Shown here in pieces: positions 1 through 8,742 of a stretch of 64,000 nt of DNA. The notes below the pieces were generated by a model. That model was not told where the DNA came from. It was given only the letters and a program-made list of their open reading frames with translations, and did no database searches. The stretch covers positions 1-64,000 of the forward strand of contig NZ_AXAY01000037.1 in the NCBI RefSeq assembly GCF_000473045.1, written 5' to 3'. The number at the start of each line of letters is the position of its first letter. Positions within the stretch are counted from its first letter, which is position 1. The position numbers and the translations under genes were made by a program. The stretch comes from Bradyrhizobium sp. WSM3983. GTDB lineage: Bacteria > Pseudomonadota > Alphaproteobacteria > Rhizobiales > Xanthobacteraceae.

Positions 1-1
1 C

Positions 2-281
2 TTCCATCACCACGCAACCCTGTGCATCGCAGCCTATGGCTTTCTGATCGCCGAGCAGGCGACGATTCCCCCCTCAGGACCACGTTCCGCCCCGTCAGTC
101 CCGGTACCTCGCTTACCCGACGATTATCGACCGAGAGGCTCCGCCCACGCGGCCTGAACGCCACGTCCCGAACTCGATCGCAACCATGCGCGCCCGATTG
201 ATCCGCATGCTCATTAAAACCTTGCCGCGATGTCCATGCTGTGGCATCGGCGCAGCATCCAATGGACGACGACGCCCATGA
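2..281 (+). pseudogene. 3' remnant of an IS transposase (IS701-like), frameshifted
   Basis: Reading from base 2 gives a C-terminal transposase-like peptide (begins FHHHATLCIAAYGFL, later IPPSGPRSAP and DYRPRG) that stops at 155-157. The expected continuation (ERHVPNSIATMRARL, then KTLPRCPCCG) is in another frame from about 150 and ends at 279-281, so a small indel separates the two pieces. The pattern is what I recall from the tails of IS701-type DDE transposases in Bradyrhizobium; that family name is recall, not a search. Only the 3' end lies in the window. A palindromic repeat follows directly at 291-367. Confidence 0.6.
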
Positions 282-290
282 CGCAGTAAG

Positions 291-367
291 ATTAGCGCAG
301 CGTAACCCACCTCTTTGGTTTCCGCGGAAACAGAAGTGGTGGGTTACGCTGCGCTAACCCACCCTAC
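291..367. repeat. Palindromic intergenic repeat, family B copy 1
   Basis: The left arm (attagcgcagcgtaacccac) and right arm (gtgggttacgctgcgctaac) are near-perfect inverted copies around a short centre containing tccgcggaaacagaag. The right end continues into ccaccctaca. The same centre and ends recur at 62488-62577 between parA and parB. It sits just downstream of the gpmA stop codon and could fold as a transcript-end hairpin. Confidence 0.8.
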
Positions 368-381
368 AATTCTGCGATTGC

Positions 382-1005
382 TCAGCCCGCCAGATCCAGC
401 TTCGACGCCACCGTCGAATCCGCATTGAGGCGGTAGATGATCGGCACGCCGGTGGCGAGCTCGCGCTTCAAAATGCCTTCGGGCGACAGCTTTTCCAGCA
501 CCATGATCAGCGCGCGCAGCGAATTGCCGTGGGCGGCAACCAGCGTGCGCTTGCCGTCGAGCACAGCGGGCAGGATCTCCTGGACGTAATAGGGCAGTGC
601 GCGCGCAAGGGTGTCCTTGAGGCTTTCGCCGCCGGGCGGCGGCACGTCGTAGGAGCGGCGCCAGACATGCACTTGCTCTTCGCCCCATTTCTTGCGTGCG
701 TCGTCCTTGTTGAGGCCAGAGAGATCGCCATAGTCGCGCTCGTTCAGCGCGAGGTTCTTCGATGTCGGCAGACCGGTCTGGCCGAGCTCGTCGAGGATCA
801 GGTCGAGCGTGTGCTGGGCGCGCGTCAAGACCGAGGTGAAGGCGACGTCGAACACGAGGCCCTGTGCCTTCAGCTTGCGGCCGGCCTCCTTGGCTTCCTT
901 CACGCCGAGCTCGGTGAGGTCAGGATCCTTCCAGCCGGTGAACAGGTTCTTGAGATTCCATTCGCTCTGGCCGTGCCGCACCAGCACGAGAAGACGTTCG
1001 CTCAT
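382..1005 (-). CDS. gpmA: 2,3-bisphosphoglycerate-dependent phosphoglycerate mutase
   Basis: Interconverts 3- and 2-phosphoglycerate in cytosolic glycolysis and gluconeogenesis. The 207-residue protein opens with MSERLLVLVRHGQSEW; the phospho-acceptor histidine is H11 in the RHG motif and the second catalytic histidine is H159 in AAHGNS. The ERDYGDLSG segment (89-97) contains the conserved catalytic glutamate region. It is shorter than the roughly 230-250-residue enteric GpmA, as is usual for the rhizobial enzyme. It lies 26 bp downstream of dapB on the same strand and is probably co-transcribed with it. Confidence 0.95.
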   Translation of the reverse strand: MSERLLVLVRHGQSEWNLKNLFTGWKDPDLTELGVKEAKEAGRKLKAQGLVFDVAFTSVLTRAQHTLDLILDELGQTGLPTSKNLALNERDYGDLSGLNKDDARKKWGEEQVHVWRRSYDVPPPGGESLKDTLARALPYYVQEILPAVLDGKRTLVAAHGNSLRALIMVLEKLSPEGILKRELATGVPIIYRLNADSTVASKLDLAG

Positions 1006-1031
1006 TGACTGCTTTCCGTTATCTGTTTCGT

Positions 1032-1847
1032 TCAGATGTCAGCGAGGCCGAGCACGTCGGCCATCGAGTAATGCCCCGGCTTCTTGCCGTGCGCCCACAG
1101 CGCCGCCTTCAGCGCGCCGTGCGCGAACAGCATGCGGTCCTCGGCGAGATGCGACAGCGTCAGCCGCTCGAACGGGCCGAGGAAGGTCACGCTGTGCTCG
1201 CCGGCGACGGTGCCGCCGCGCAAGGAGGCAAAGCCGATCGCGCCCGGCTTGCGCGCGCCGGTGATGCCGTCGCGGCCGCGTTCCGCATTGTCCTCGAGCG
1301 AGATGCCGCGGCCGGCTGCGGCCGCCTGGCCCAGCATCAGCGCGGTGCCGGAGGGCGCATCGACCTTCATGCGGTGATGGGTTTCGACGATCTCGATGTC
1401 AAAGCTCTCGTCGAGCGCCTTGGCGACGCGCTTGACCACCGCGGCAAGCAGATTGACGCCCAGGCTCATATTGCCTGATTGCACCACGACCGCGCGGTTG
1501 GTGACGCTCTTGATCACGGCATTATCCGAAGCCGAAAGCCCGGTGGTGCCGATGACATGGACGAGCCCGCGCTGCGCCGCGATCGCGACATTGGCGATGG
1601 TCGCAGCCGGCACGGTGAAATCCAGGATGCCGTCGGCGTCTTTCGACATCGCCCAGAGGTCGGCCGAGAGTTTGATGCCGTTGGCCGGCAGGCCCGCGAG
1701 CACGCCGGCATCCTTGCCGAGCAACTCCGAACCCGGCGCCTCCAGGGCTCCCGCGAGCACCGCGCCTTCGGTGTCGGCAATCGCTCGCGCCAGCGCCCGG
1801 CCCATCCGGCCGCCGGCCCCAGCAACAATCAAACGCATATCGGCCAT
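1032..1847 (-). CDS. dapB: 4-hydroxy-tetrahydrodipicolinate reductase
   Basis: Catalyses the NAD(P)H-dependent reduction step of the diaminopimelate/lysine pathway, supplying both lysine and peptidoglycan cross-link precursor. The 271-residue protein has an N-terminal dinucleotide-binding glycine motif (GAGGRMGRAL, about residues 10-19) and the catalytic/substrate segment ETHHRMKVDAPSGTA. The first ATG is preferred over an ATG three codons in because a GAGAGGG ribosome-binding sequence precedes it at good spacing. gpmA follows closely on the same strand. Confidence 0.96.
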   Translation of the reverse strand: MADMRLIVAGAGGRMGRALARAIADTEGAVLAGALEAPGSELLGKDAGVLAGLPANGIKLSADLWAMSKDADGILDFTVPAATIANVAIAAQRGLVHVIGTTGLSASDNAVIKSVTNRAVVVQSGNMSLGVNLLAAVVKRVAKALDESFDIEIVETHHRMKVDAPSGTALMLGQAAAAGRGISLEDNAERGRDGITGARKPGAIGFASLRGGTVAGEHSVTFLGPFERLTLSHLAEDRMLFAHGALKAALWAHGKKPGHYSMADVLGLADI

Positions 1848-1950
1848 GGTTCACCCTCTCCACGCCCTATAGCGGGAGCGGGCCGTTCCGGCAACCGATC
1901 AGACCTTCAAAAGGCCCGTGGAGAGGGTCCCCCAGAACGCAGGCGCAGCA

Positions 1951-2961
1951 CTAGAGCATGAGCTCGAGGTCTTTCCTGAGCACGACCTTGCCATCGCGCT
2001 CGACAACGTAAGTTGCCTTGTAGGAGCCACGTTCCCAGCCCCCAGGAGGTCGCTTCTTCCCCGCGAAGAGCATGAATTGCGCCTTGTTGGCCTGAAGTGG
2101 TGCAGACCGATTTTCCGCAATGACGTTCTCGAGGGGATCCTTGATGACCAGCCATTGCGCATCGCCTGCCTTCAGCCCGATAGCCCGCACGAACGCGACG
2201 ATCGCCATCGAACTGACAGACGGCATTTGGCTCTCGGCACTGCCGTCCTCGACGAGTTCCATCGTGACCGGCCCCGTCGTAAAGCCCGCATTGAGGATGG
2301 CTCGTTCCCGATATTCGAGTTTCGAGCGGAGGGCTGCAAGCCAGAGGGATTGACCGCCCTCGCAAGACTCGGGACGAACGCCATACGCAAAGGGATCGAC
2401 GACCACGCCATTATGCCTCACGGTGAAATGCAGGTGAGGATACTCCGTGAGGCCGGAGAGTCCGACACGGCCGATCGGCTGTCCAAGGTCGACCTTGTCT
2501 CCAGACTTGACCAACACACTGCCGGTGGCCAAGTGACAGTACTGGGTTTCCCACTGCTCCGGATGTTCGATGACGACGCCATTGCCGCATTCGGCCTCGC
2601 GTACCGCTTCGCGTCCCGATTTTGTGAAAGCGCCGTCCGGAGCGTCATTGCGGGTACGAATAATGCGGCCGCCTGCCGCTGCGCGCACTTCCACGCCAGC
2701 TTTTTGCACGGCCAGTGAGGGCAGACGAAAGTCGGTGCCGTTGTGGTCGTCATAAGTCAGCGTGCCGCACTTGTAATCTCGCGCCGACCGAGACGGATCG
2801 ATATCCGTGTAGTTCTGGATGTAGCAGGTACGGCCAAGCTCGCAGGCAACCGGAAGCGCCAATTGAATGTTCTGGGCATCGGCATGGAAGCCGGTCCCAG
2901 CCAATGCCAGGGCAGCGAACGCCCGGTAGAAGAAACCTGCGCAGCTCATGCGCCTCGACAT
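1951..2961 (-). CDS. Secreted M23 (LytM-type) metallopeptidase
   Basis: Predicted zinc endopeptidase that would cut peptide bridges in the periplasm or outside the cell. Of 336 residues, about 1-29 form a signal peptide. The zinc and catalytic residues are all visible: H73 and D77 in DDHNGTDF, H143 in CHLATGS, and H176 and H178 in YPHLHF, so the enzyme looks active. The mature part has several cysteines, suggesting disulfides. The roughly 120-residue C-terminal region is unassigned and looks beta-rich. The start codon is 13 bp beyond the stop of the LuxR-type regulator, so it appears to be the last gene of the type I secretion operon. Confidence 0.85.
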   Translation of the reverse strand: MSRRMSCAGFFYRAFAALALAGTGFHADAQNIQLALPVACELGRTCYIQNYTDIDPSRSARDYKCGTLTYDDHNGTDFRLPSLAVQKAGVEVRAAAGGRIIRTRNDAPDGAFTKSGREAVREAECGNGVVIEHPEQWETQYCHLATGSVLVKSGDKVDLGQPIGRVGLSGLTEYPHLHFTVRHNGVVVDPFAYGVRPESCEGGQSLWLAALRSKLEYRERAILNAGFTTGPVTMELVEDGSAESQMPSVSSMAIVAFVRAIGLKAGDAQWLVIKDPLENVIAENRSAPLQANKAQFMLFAGKKRPPGGWERGSYKATYVVERDGKVVLRKDLELML

Positions 2962-2974
2962 CAGGGCCCCGTAC

Positions 2975-4222
2975 TCAGTCAGGCGAACGCTTGTCAGCCG
3001 TCCGCAAGCCCATCGGACCCTCTTCGTCCAATCGACCGTCGGAGGCCGACCGGCTCACCGTGTTCTCGCGTCTGCCAGCGCCAAAAGGCGACTGTGTGAG
3101 ATGATACAGAAGAAAGAACTCCGACTGTCGATTGATCCCTAATTTGAGCATGATCCTCTTGGTGTAGGTTCGCACCGTTGCCTCGGTCAGCCGCAGCTCG
3201 GCTCCAATATCGCGAGGGCACTGGAATTGAAGAATCCTGGCGACGATTCTTTCCTCAGCCCAGTTCAACCCGAAGGCAGATCCAATGCAGTGCGCACCCT
3301 GCACGTCATCGAATTGCGGCACGACAATGAGGGCCTGTCCCAGCTTGTCATGCGTTGGAACAGCGCCGATCTTGGCGAAGGCGAATTGCTGGCGATCCAT
3401 CGAGAGCGGTACCGTAGTGTTGAGCCCTCCATGAGTCCCGCTCTCGATGAGCACCTTCCCGATTGCCTCCCGCAAGCTCTCGGTCACGGAACCGCATGAG
3501 CCAGCGAGCCTGCCTCCGTCGATCCTTAGCAGCTCGCGCTTGGCAAGCAGCGCTCGTCCACCACGATTGACCGCGCAAATGTGCAGGCCCTGGTCCGCGA
3601 CGATGGCAGGAAAGGTCAGCTCTTCAAGCCAGAGTTGCGGATCGACACGCGCCGGCGTTTGTCGGGCAAGTGAATAAGCAGCCTTCCATAATGGGCGCAC
3701 GGTATGCGCCAAACCGGGAATCTCGGCTGCCGCAAGCGGGGCCGGTCGCCATCCGGCCACGAATACGACCGTGGCTCGCTCATCGGAAGCAAACCTGCCA
3801 ATGACCGAATGACTCTTCACCGGGGGTTGCGCGCCGATCAACTTGCGGACGAAGGAGGTCCGGGAATTGATCGGCTCGAGCGAGGCGACGTCCTCGGCGA
3901 TGCCCTTGCGCGCAATTCGCTCAACCATCGTCGTGCATGACGGGTCGGTCGGGGCGTCTCCGATTCTGACTTCTTCCAGCCCGGAGGAGGATATCAAGGC
4001 TACGTAGCAGCTCCGGCAACCGAGCAATTCCGCCATGGCCCTCGCGAAATATTCCATTGCGGCCTGTTGCGGGCGCAGCTCCGGACAAGGCCCTGATGGA
4101 CCAGGTCCGTCACTGCCTTGCTTCGAGGCGCGCTCGACGCAATCGGAATGAAAATCATCCTGTGCGGAAGGTAGTGCCTTACTGCACTCATGCACGGTCG
4201 CCTCCCTCGTAGGCCGGCCCAC
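2975..4222 (-). CDS. LuxR-family transcriptional regulator (HTH at C-terminus)
   Basis: Predicted DNA-binding regulator of 415 residues. A LuxR/FixJ-type helix-turn-helix occupies about 318-378 (NWAEERIVARILQF, then LTEATVRTYTKRIMLKLGI), followed by a 35-residue polar tail. The upstream part reads as two sensory-like regions, GAF-like at about 45-180 and PAS-like at about 190-310; neither shows an autoinducer-binding signature I recognise, so the signal is unknown. It sits between the HlyD adaptor (13 bp gap) and the M23 peptidase (13 bp gap) on one strand, which suggests autogenous or feedback control of the RTX export operon. Confidence 0.8.
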   Translation of the reverse strand: MGRPTREATVHECSKALPSAQDDFHSDCVERASKQGSDGPGPSGPCPELRPQQAAMEYFARAMAELLGCRSCYVALISSSGLEEVRIGDAPTDPSCTTMVERIARKGIAEDVASLEPINSRTSFVRKLIGAQPPVKSHSVIGRFASDERATVVFVAGWRPAPLAAAEIPGLAHTVRPLWKAAYSLARQTPARVDPQLWLEELTFPAIVADQGLHICAVNRGGRALLAKRELLRIDGGRLAGSCGSVTESLREAIGKVLIESGTHGGLNTTVPLSMDRQQFAFAKIGAVPTHDKLGQALIVVPQFDDVQGAHCIGSAFGLNWAEERIVARILQFQCPRDIGAELRLTEATVRTYTKRIMLKLGINRQSEFFLLYHLTQSPFGAGRRENTVSRSASDGRLDEEGPMGLRTADKRSPD

Positions 4223-4235
4223 CCCTTACCAGCGC

Positions 4236-5600
4236 TTAATTCTCCCTGAACGCACGGTTGATCCGTAGCGTCATCGGCTGCAAAAGATATTCCGCAAAGG
4301 TTCGTTCCCCGGTCTCGACAAATATCTCGACAGGCATTCCAGGCATCAATGTGGAGATGTAGGAGGCCGTCGGTGCGTTGGGGTCCAGCTCAACCTCGGC
4401 CAAATAGGAGCTCTCGCCGGAATGGGTATCGGTCAGCGCGTCTGCCGCAACGCCGACGACCCTTCCCTCGAGCATCGGCCGGCGACGGATGTTCAGCGCG
4501 TGAACCCGCACACGCGCCATCTGTCCGACGTAGACCTCTTCCCGATCGGCAGGCTTCAATGTCGCCTCGATGACAAGCCGATCTTGCGTCGGAACGATTT
4601 CCATAAGGGTTTCCCGAGGTCCAAGCACGGCATTGAGGTCCCTGCTGTTGAGGCCGACGATCCTTCCACTTTCCGGGGCACGCAATTCAGACCGGACAAG
4701 CTGGGCACGCAACGCGGCAATTCGATGTCTGAGGTCGCCGATTTCCTCGCTCGTCGCATGCCGCTGCTTGGCGATATCCTGATTTTGGTTGAACCCCAGC
4801 TGCCGGCGTCTGTCCTGCAACTCCGAGATTTTGCCCTGCATCTCCGAAATTGACGCGGCATTGCGATCGACCTGTCCGGCGGCCTCGGCTTCGGCGCGTC
4901 GCAACGCCAGCACACGTGGTTTCCGGGCGAGGCCCTTTGCCAGGAGATAGCTCGTGTCGGCTATCTCTTCTCGCAGCAGTTTGAGTTGCTGTTCGAGTCC
5001 TTGAGTGTTGCTCTGCAGGCCGCGGATGGCGTCCGCGTCTTGCAGCATCTGCTGATCGATCACCTTGCGCTCGTTTTCGATCGCGGCCAGTCGCGCGGCA
5101 AATTCAGCCTCCTGGGTTTGAATGGCGATACGTGCGGAGAGACGGGTCGCACTTTCCCGCAATTCGTCCGGAAACCGGATTGACTTCGCGGCGTCTTGCT
5201 CCGCCGCCAACCGGGCCTCCATCGCCAGGTCAGCAAAGAACTTCGTTTCGAGGGAACCAAGGGTCGCTTCGATCTGCGCGGTGTCGAGCCGTGCAATGAG
5301 TTGACCGGCTTCGACGTGATCGTTTTCCCGGACATAGATCGATTTGATGATTCCGCCTTCCAGATGTTGCACCGCCTTGCGCTTTGAATGGACCTTGATG
5401 AATCCTGGTGCCACGACGGCGCCGCGGAGCGGAACCGTGGTTGCCCACAAGCCGAAGCCGCAAAATTGCAGGACGAGCAACACACAGCCCCAGGCGATGA
5501 TCCGTCGCATGTCGGATCGCGGTCGCTCCGTCGACCACGTCTTCGAGCCGAGGCCGGCAACAGGCGCGGAAATCGCGGAGGCATGACCGATCTGCCTCAT
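4236..5600 (-). CDS. HlyD-family type I secretion membrane-fusion protein
   Basis: Periplasmic adaptor linking an inner-membrane ABC exporter to an outer-membrane channel. Of 454 residues, one membrane helix lies at about 33-54 (IIAWGCVLLVLQFCGFGLWAT). The biotinyl-lipoyl half motif (AVQHLEGGIIKSIYVRENDHV) follows, then a long helical coiled coil at about 110-290, and a C-terminal beta region ending LLQPMTLRINRAFREN, typical of the PrtE/RspE/HlyD group. The start overlaps the ABC gene stop by 4 bp, showing translational coupling. No TolC-type outer-membrane partner is encoded in this window. Confidence 0.93.
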   Translation of the reverse strand: MRQIGHASAISAPVAGLGSKTWSTERPRSDMRRIIAWGCVLLVLQFCGFGLWATTVPLRGAVVAPGFIKVHSKRKAVQHLEGGIIKSIYVRENDHVEAGQLIARLDTAQIEATLGSLETKFFADLAMEARLAAEQDAAKSIRFPDELRESATRLSARIAIQTQEAEFAARLAAIENERKVIDQQMLQDADAIRGLQSNTQGLEQQLKLLREEIADTSYLLAKGLARKPRVLALRRAEAEAAGQVDRNAASISEMQGKISELQDRRRQLGFNQNQDIAKQRHATSEEIGDLRHRIAALRAQLVRSELRAPESGRIVGLNSRDLNAVLGPRETLMEIVPTQDRLVIEATLKPADREEVYVGQMARVRVHALNIRRRPMLEGRVVGVAADALTDTHSGESSYLAEVELDPNAPTASYISTLMPGMPVEIFVETGERTFAEYLLQPMTLRINRAFREN

Positions 5601-7363
5601 GGAAGGACCCTCCTGCCTGGCAGCTTCTGAGGTTCGACATTGCGAGGGAGCCCAGGCGAACCCGGTACCGGTGCCGGCCGCTGGGCGCGAAGAACCTCAA
5701 ATGGCGGTCCGAAGGCGACCTGGTTGCCGTCCCTCAACAGCAGCACAGCATCGGCGATGGTCAACAGCCGCGGCCGGTGGGTGACGATCACCGACGCTGC
5801 GCCGCGCGCTTTGGCCGATTGAATCGCGGAGCACAACGCTTCTTCGCCATCCGGGTCGAGATTGGCATTGGGCTCATCCAACAGGATCAATTTGCGATTG
5901 CCGAAGAAAGCGCGTGCAAGACCGATGCGCTGACGCTGGCCGCCGGATAACCTGCTGCCGTCGCGGCCGATCTCGGTCTGGTAGCCGGCCGGAAGGGACA
6001 GGATCATCTCATGCGCCTGCGCGAGCATGGCCGCGGCGACGATGGCCTCGTCCCGTGCGCCTTCATCAAACCCGGCAATGGCTTCGGCCACCGTTCCATC
6101 CAAGAGCTGCACGTCCTGGGGGAGATAGCCGACGAATTGCCCAAGCTGGTCGGGATCCCAGTTATGGAGTGCTGCGTGGTCCAACCGGATCGTACCGCTG
6201 GTCGGCCGCTCGAGGCCTGCCATCAAGCGCAGCAATGTGGATTTTCCAGCGCCGGTCGGTCCGATCACGACGACAAGTTCGGAGGGCCGGCATCGAAAGG
6301 ATATGCCCCCGAGAATGGGACGCTGCGTCCCGCCAATCCGGAATGTCACCCGTTCGACCTGGAGAATGCCAGATGGCGGCGGAAGCAACGTCTTCGGCGC
6401 ACGCGCAAGAACCGGCATCGCGGCGTTGCAGACTTGCGTCCAGGCGTCCTGCGCAGATGCCAACGCGCGCCAAGCCGAGACCAACCCCTCCATGGGCTGC
6501 AATGTGCGAGCTATCAGGATTGAACTCGCGATCAGACTGCCGGACAGCACTTCGTTCTGGAGCACGAGCCAGGCACCGGCGCCGATTGCGGCAATCTGCA
6601 GGATGGTCCTGACCATTCGTGCGGCGGCCGTAATCGTGTAGATGCGTTCGCTGGCCCGCACCACCGGAGACAGGGCTTCGTCATTGAGGTTCATGAACGC
6701 GCGGATGGCGCCTCGGGTCCAGCCCATCGCCCGCACCACGCTGGAGTGCCGGAGGATTCCATCGAGCATCGCCTGCGTCTTCAACGCGGCCTGTGAAGCC
6801 TGCGCAATTTCCTCGCGCGCGATCCAGTGGCTTGCAACGCCCATCGCCAACAGGACCCCCACCCCGATCAGGGCTATGATTCCATACCAGGGGTGCAGGA
6901 AGAACAGGATGAGAATAAACACCGGGAGGAATGGAGCATCTATCAGCGATGTGACCGTTCCGCTCGACAGGAAACTTCTCAACTCGCGAAGCTTGACGAG
7001 ATCGTGCGGTCGGCCGTCGCCCGGCGCCGTGCCGATGATGCTGCCTTCAAGGATGATCGGCGCGAGGCAGTGCTCGAACCCAACCGCGAACCGGCTCAAC
7101 AGGCGGTTACGAAACGTGTCGAAGGCGGCGCTGAAGGCGATAGCGCCCACGGCGATGACGGTAAGGCCGACAAGCGTCTCAACGCTACCGCTGCTGAGCA
7201 CACGGTCGAACACTTCGATGGAATAGAAAGGCACGACCAGCAGCAGCAGGTTTACGGACACGCTGAAGCAGACGATCCACACCAACGCGAATCGTCCCGG
7301 AATCAAGGTCACCAGCAATCTCTGTCCAGATGCTGGGATCGCACCACGGTTACGCGAATCCAT
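5597..7363 (-). CDS. Type I secretion ABC transporter (permease-ATPase fusion)
   Basis: Inner-membrane exporter that powers secretion of an RTX substrate. The 588-residue protein joins a six-helix ABC exporter domain (about 20-320) to an ATPase domain with Walker A GPTGAGKST (about 366), signature LSGGQRQRIGLARAF (about 470) and Walker B LILLDEPNANLD (about 495). Length and layout match the PrtD/RspD class, without the C39-like N-terminal extension of HlyB. It lies downstream of the RTX gene after a 77-bp gap holding a strong hairpin, and overlaps the HlyD gene by 4 bp. Confidence 0.94.
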   Translation of the reverse strand: MDSRNRGAIPASGQRLLVTLIPGRFALVWIVCFSVSVNLLLLVVPFYSIEVFDRVLSSGSVETLVGLTVIAVGAIAFSAAFDTFRNRLLSRFAVGFEHCLAPIILEGSIIGTAPGDGRPHDLVKLRELRSFLSSGTVTSLIDAPFLPVFILILFFLHPWYGIIALIGVGVLLAMGVASHWIAREEIAQASQAALKTQAMLDGILRHSSVVRAMGWTRGAIRAFMNLNDEALSPVVRASERIYTITAAARMVRTILQIAAIGAGAWLVLQNEVLSGSLIASSILIARTLQPMEGLVSAWRALASAQDAWTQVCNAAMPVLARAPKTLLPPPSGILQVERVTFRIGGTQRPILGGISFRCRPSELVVVIGPTGAGKSTLLRLMAGLERPTSGTIRLDHAALHNWDPDQLGQFVGYLPQDVQLLDGTVAEAIAGFDEGARDEAIVAAAMLAQAHEMILSLPAGYQTEIGRDGSRLSGGQRQRIGLARAFFGNRKLILLDEPNANLDPDGEEALCSAIQSAKARGAASVIVTHRPRLLTIADAVLLLRDGNQVAFGPPFEVLRAQRPAPVPGSPGLPRNVEPQKLPGRRVLP

Positions 7364-7403
7364 AACTTGCCGGCACTATCACTGATTGAAATCATGCAGA
7401 GGA

Positions 7404-7427
7404 CGGGGCGGCCTGACAGCCGCCCCG
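7404..7427 (-). terminator. Hairpin between RTX gene and its exporter (attenuator-like)
   Basis: A perfect 9-bp GC stem (CGGGGCGGC / GCCGCCCCG) with a 6-nt loop lies 14 bp after the RTX stop codon. On the minus-strand transcript there is no long U run after it, so it is more likely a partial terminator or mRNA 3'-end stabiliser than a full stop. That would let the secreted protein be made in excess of its exporter. Confidence 0.6.
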
Positions 7428-7440
7428 CTGCTAATCGACG

Positions 7441-8742
7441 CTAGACAACTTCGATCGCCGTATAACCGGCGGCAGTGTTGATGTCACCGATCGACTCGAA
7501 CGGCGTCGCACCGCCTGAGACGCCGTCGAGCTGGATTGTGCCGAAGCCGAAATCCAGCACGGTGTTGGTGCCGTCGTCGGCCACGACGACCGTGGCCGGG
7601 TCAAAGCCTGCCGGTGCATCGACATGAACGACATCGCCGTCAGCAGCACTGAGATCAGTGACCTCATCATTGCCGAAGTTGGTCGCCGTGCCGTCACCGA
7701 AGTTGTGCGTATCGGTACCTCCGCCGCCCGTCAGCACATCGTCGCCGAGCCCGCCGCTGAGGACATCGGCGCCGTTGCCGCCGCTCAACTCGTCATCGCC
7801 GGCTCCGCCATTCAGGGTATCGTTGCCGGCCCCTCCCGACAGGGAGTCGTTCCCATCTCCACCATTCAGGACATCGTTGCCATCGCCGCCGGCCAGAGTG
7901 TCGTCTCCGGCGTCGCCATTGAGCGTATCGTTGCCGGTTCCGCCGCTGAGTTCGTCATCTCCGGCACCGCCGCTCATGGTGTCGTCGCCGGCACCGCCGG
8001 CCATGAGGTCGTCTCCGGCATCGCCGAACATCGTATCGTTGCCGGCGCCGCCATCCATGAGATCATCGCCCGCATCGCCATGCATGGTGTCGTTGCCGGC
8101 GCCACCGTCCAGCGTATCCGCGCCGGCGCCACCATTCAGGATGTCGTCGCCCGCGCCGCCATTCAGCAGGTCGTTGCCAAGTCCACCGTTCAGCGTGTCG
8201 TTGCCGGCGTCGCCATTCAGGGTGTCATCCCCGAGGCCGCCGTTGAGTACGTCGTTACCGTCGCCGCCGTTCAATACGTCATTGCCGGCGTCGCCGCTCA
8301 ACGTATCGTCGCCTGCGTCGCCCCACAGGGTGTCGGCACCCGCGCCGCCATGGACGTCATCATTGCCGTCACCGCCATGGATGCTGTCGTCGCCGGCGTC
8401 ACCAAAGAGGTGATCGTCGCCGGTTCCACCATCGATTGCATCGTTGCCCGCGTTTCCATGGATGGTGTCCACGCCGGCATTTCCGTTCAGCGTATCGTCG
8501 CCCGCGCCGCCATTGATCGTGTCATCGCCATCGCCACCGGCGATCGTGTCGATACCGGCATTTCCATCCAAGGTGTCGTTGCCGGCACCGCCATCGATGA
8601 CGTCGTTGCCCGGGCCGCCGCTTACGGTATCGTTTCCGTCGAGAGCGGTGATCGTGTCGTTGCCTTGCAGACCGTTGATCTGATCGTCCGCAGCCGTGCC
8701 AACCAGCGCATCGTCGCCTGCTGTTCCATTGATGAGTGCCAT
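7441..8742 (-). CDS. RTX calcium-binding repeat protein, likely type I secretion substrate
   Basis: A 433-residue protein built almost wholly of glycine-aspartate nonapeptide repeats (GGxGxDxLx). About 38 tandem units fill residues 4-350 and should form a calcium-dependent parallel beta-roll outside the cell. The last roughly 75 residues lack repeats and end YTAIEVV, a position and composition consistent with a C-terminal type I secretion signal. There is no N-terminal signal peptide and no enzyme domain. It is the first gene of the exporter operon. The repetitive DNA (27-bp periodicity) also creates long false ORFs on the opposite strand. Function could be matrix, adhesion or calcium buffering; this is inference. 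Confidence 0.9.
   Translation of the reverse strand: MALINGTAGDDALVGTAADDQINGLQGNDTITALDGNDTVSGGPGNDVIDGGAGNDTLDGNAGIDTIAGGDGDDTINGGAGDDTLNGNAGVDTIHGNAGNDAIDGGTGDDHLFGDAGDDSIHGGDGNDDVHGGAGADTLWGDAGDDTLSGDAGNDVLNGGDGNDVLNGGLGDDTLNGDAGNDTLNGGLGNDLLNGGAGDDILNGGAGADTLDGGAGNDTMHGDAGDDLMDGGAGNDTMFGDAGDDLMAGGAGDDTMSGGAGDDELSGGTGNDTLNGDAGDDTLAGGDGNDVLNGGDGNDSLSGGAGNDTLNGGAGDDELSGGNGADVLSGGLGDDVLTGGGGTDTHNFGDGTATNFGNDEVTDLSAADGDVVHVDAPAGFDPATVVVADDGTNTVLDFGFGTIQLDGVSGGATPFESIGDINTAAGYTAIEVV

Noticed and set aside
7700..8690. Tandem repeats resembling a CRISPR-like or satellite array
   Set aside because: The period is 27 bp, in frame, and encodes the GGxGxDxLx calcium-binding repeat, so it is a protein repeat.
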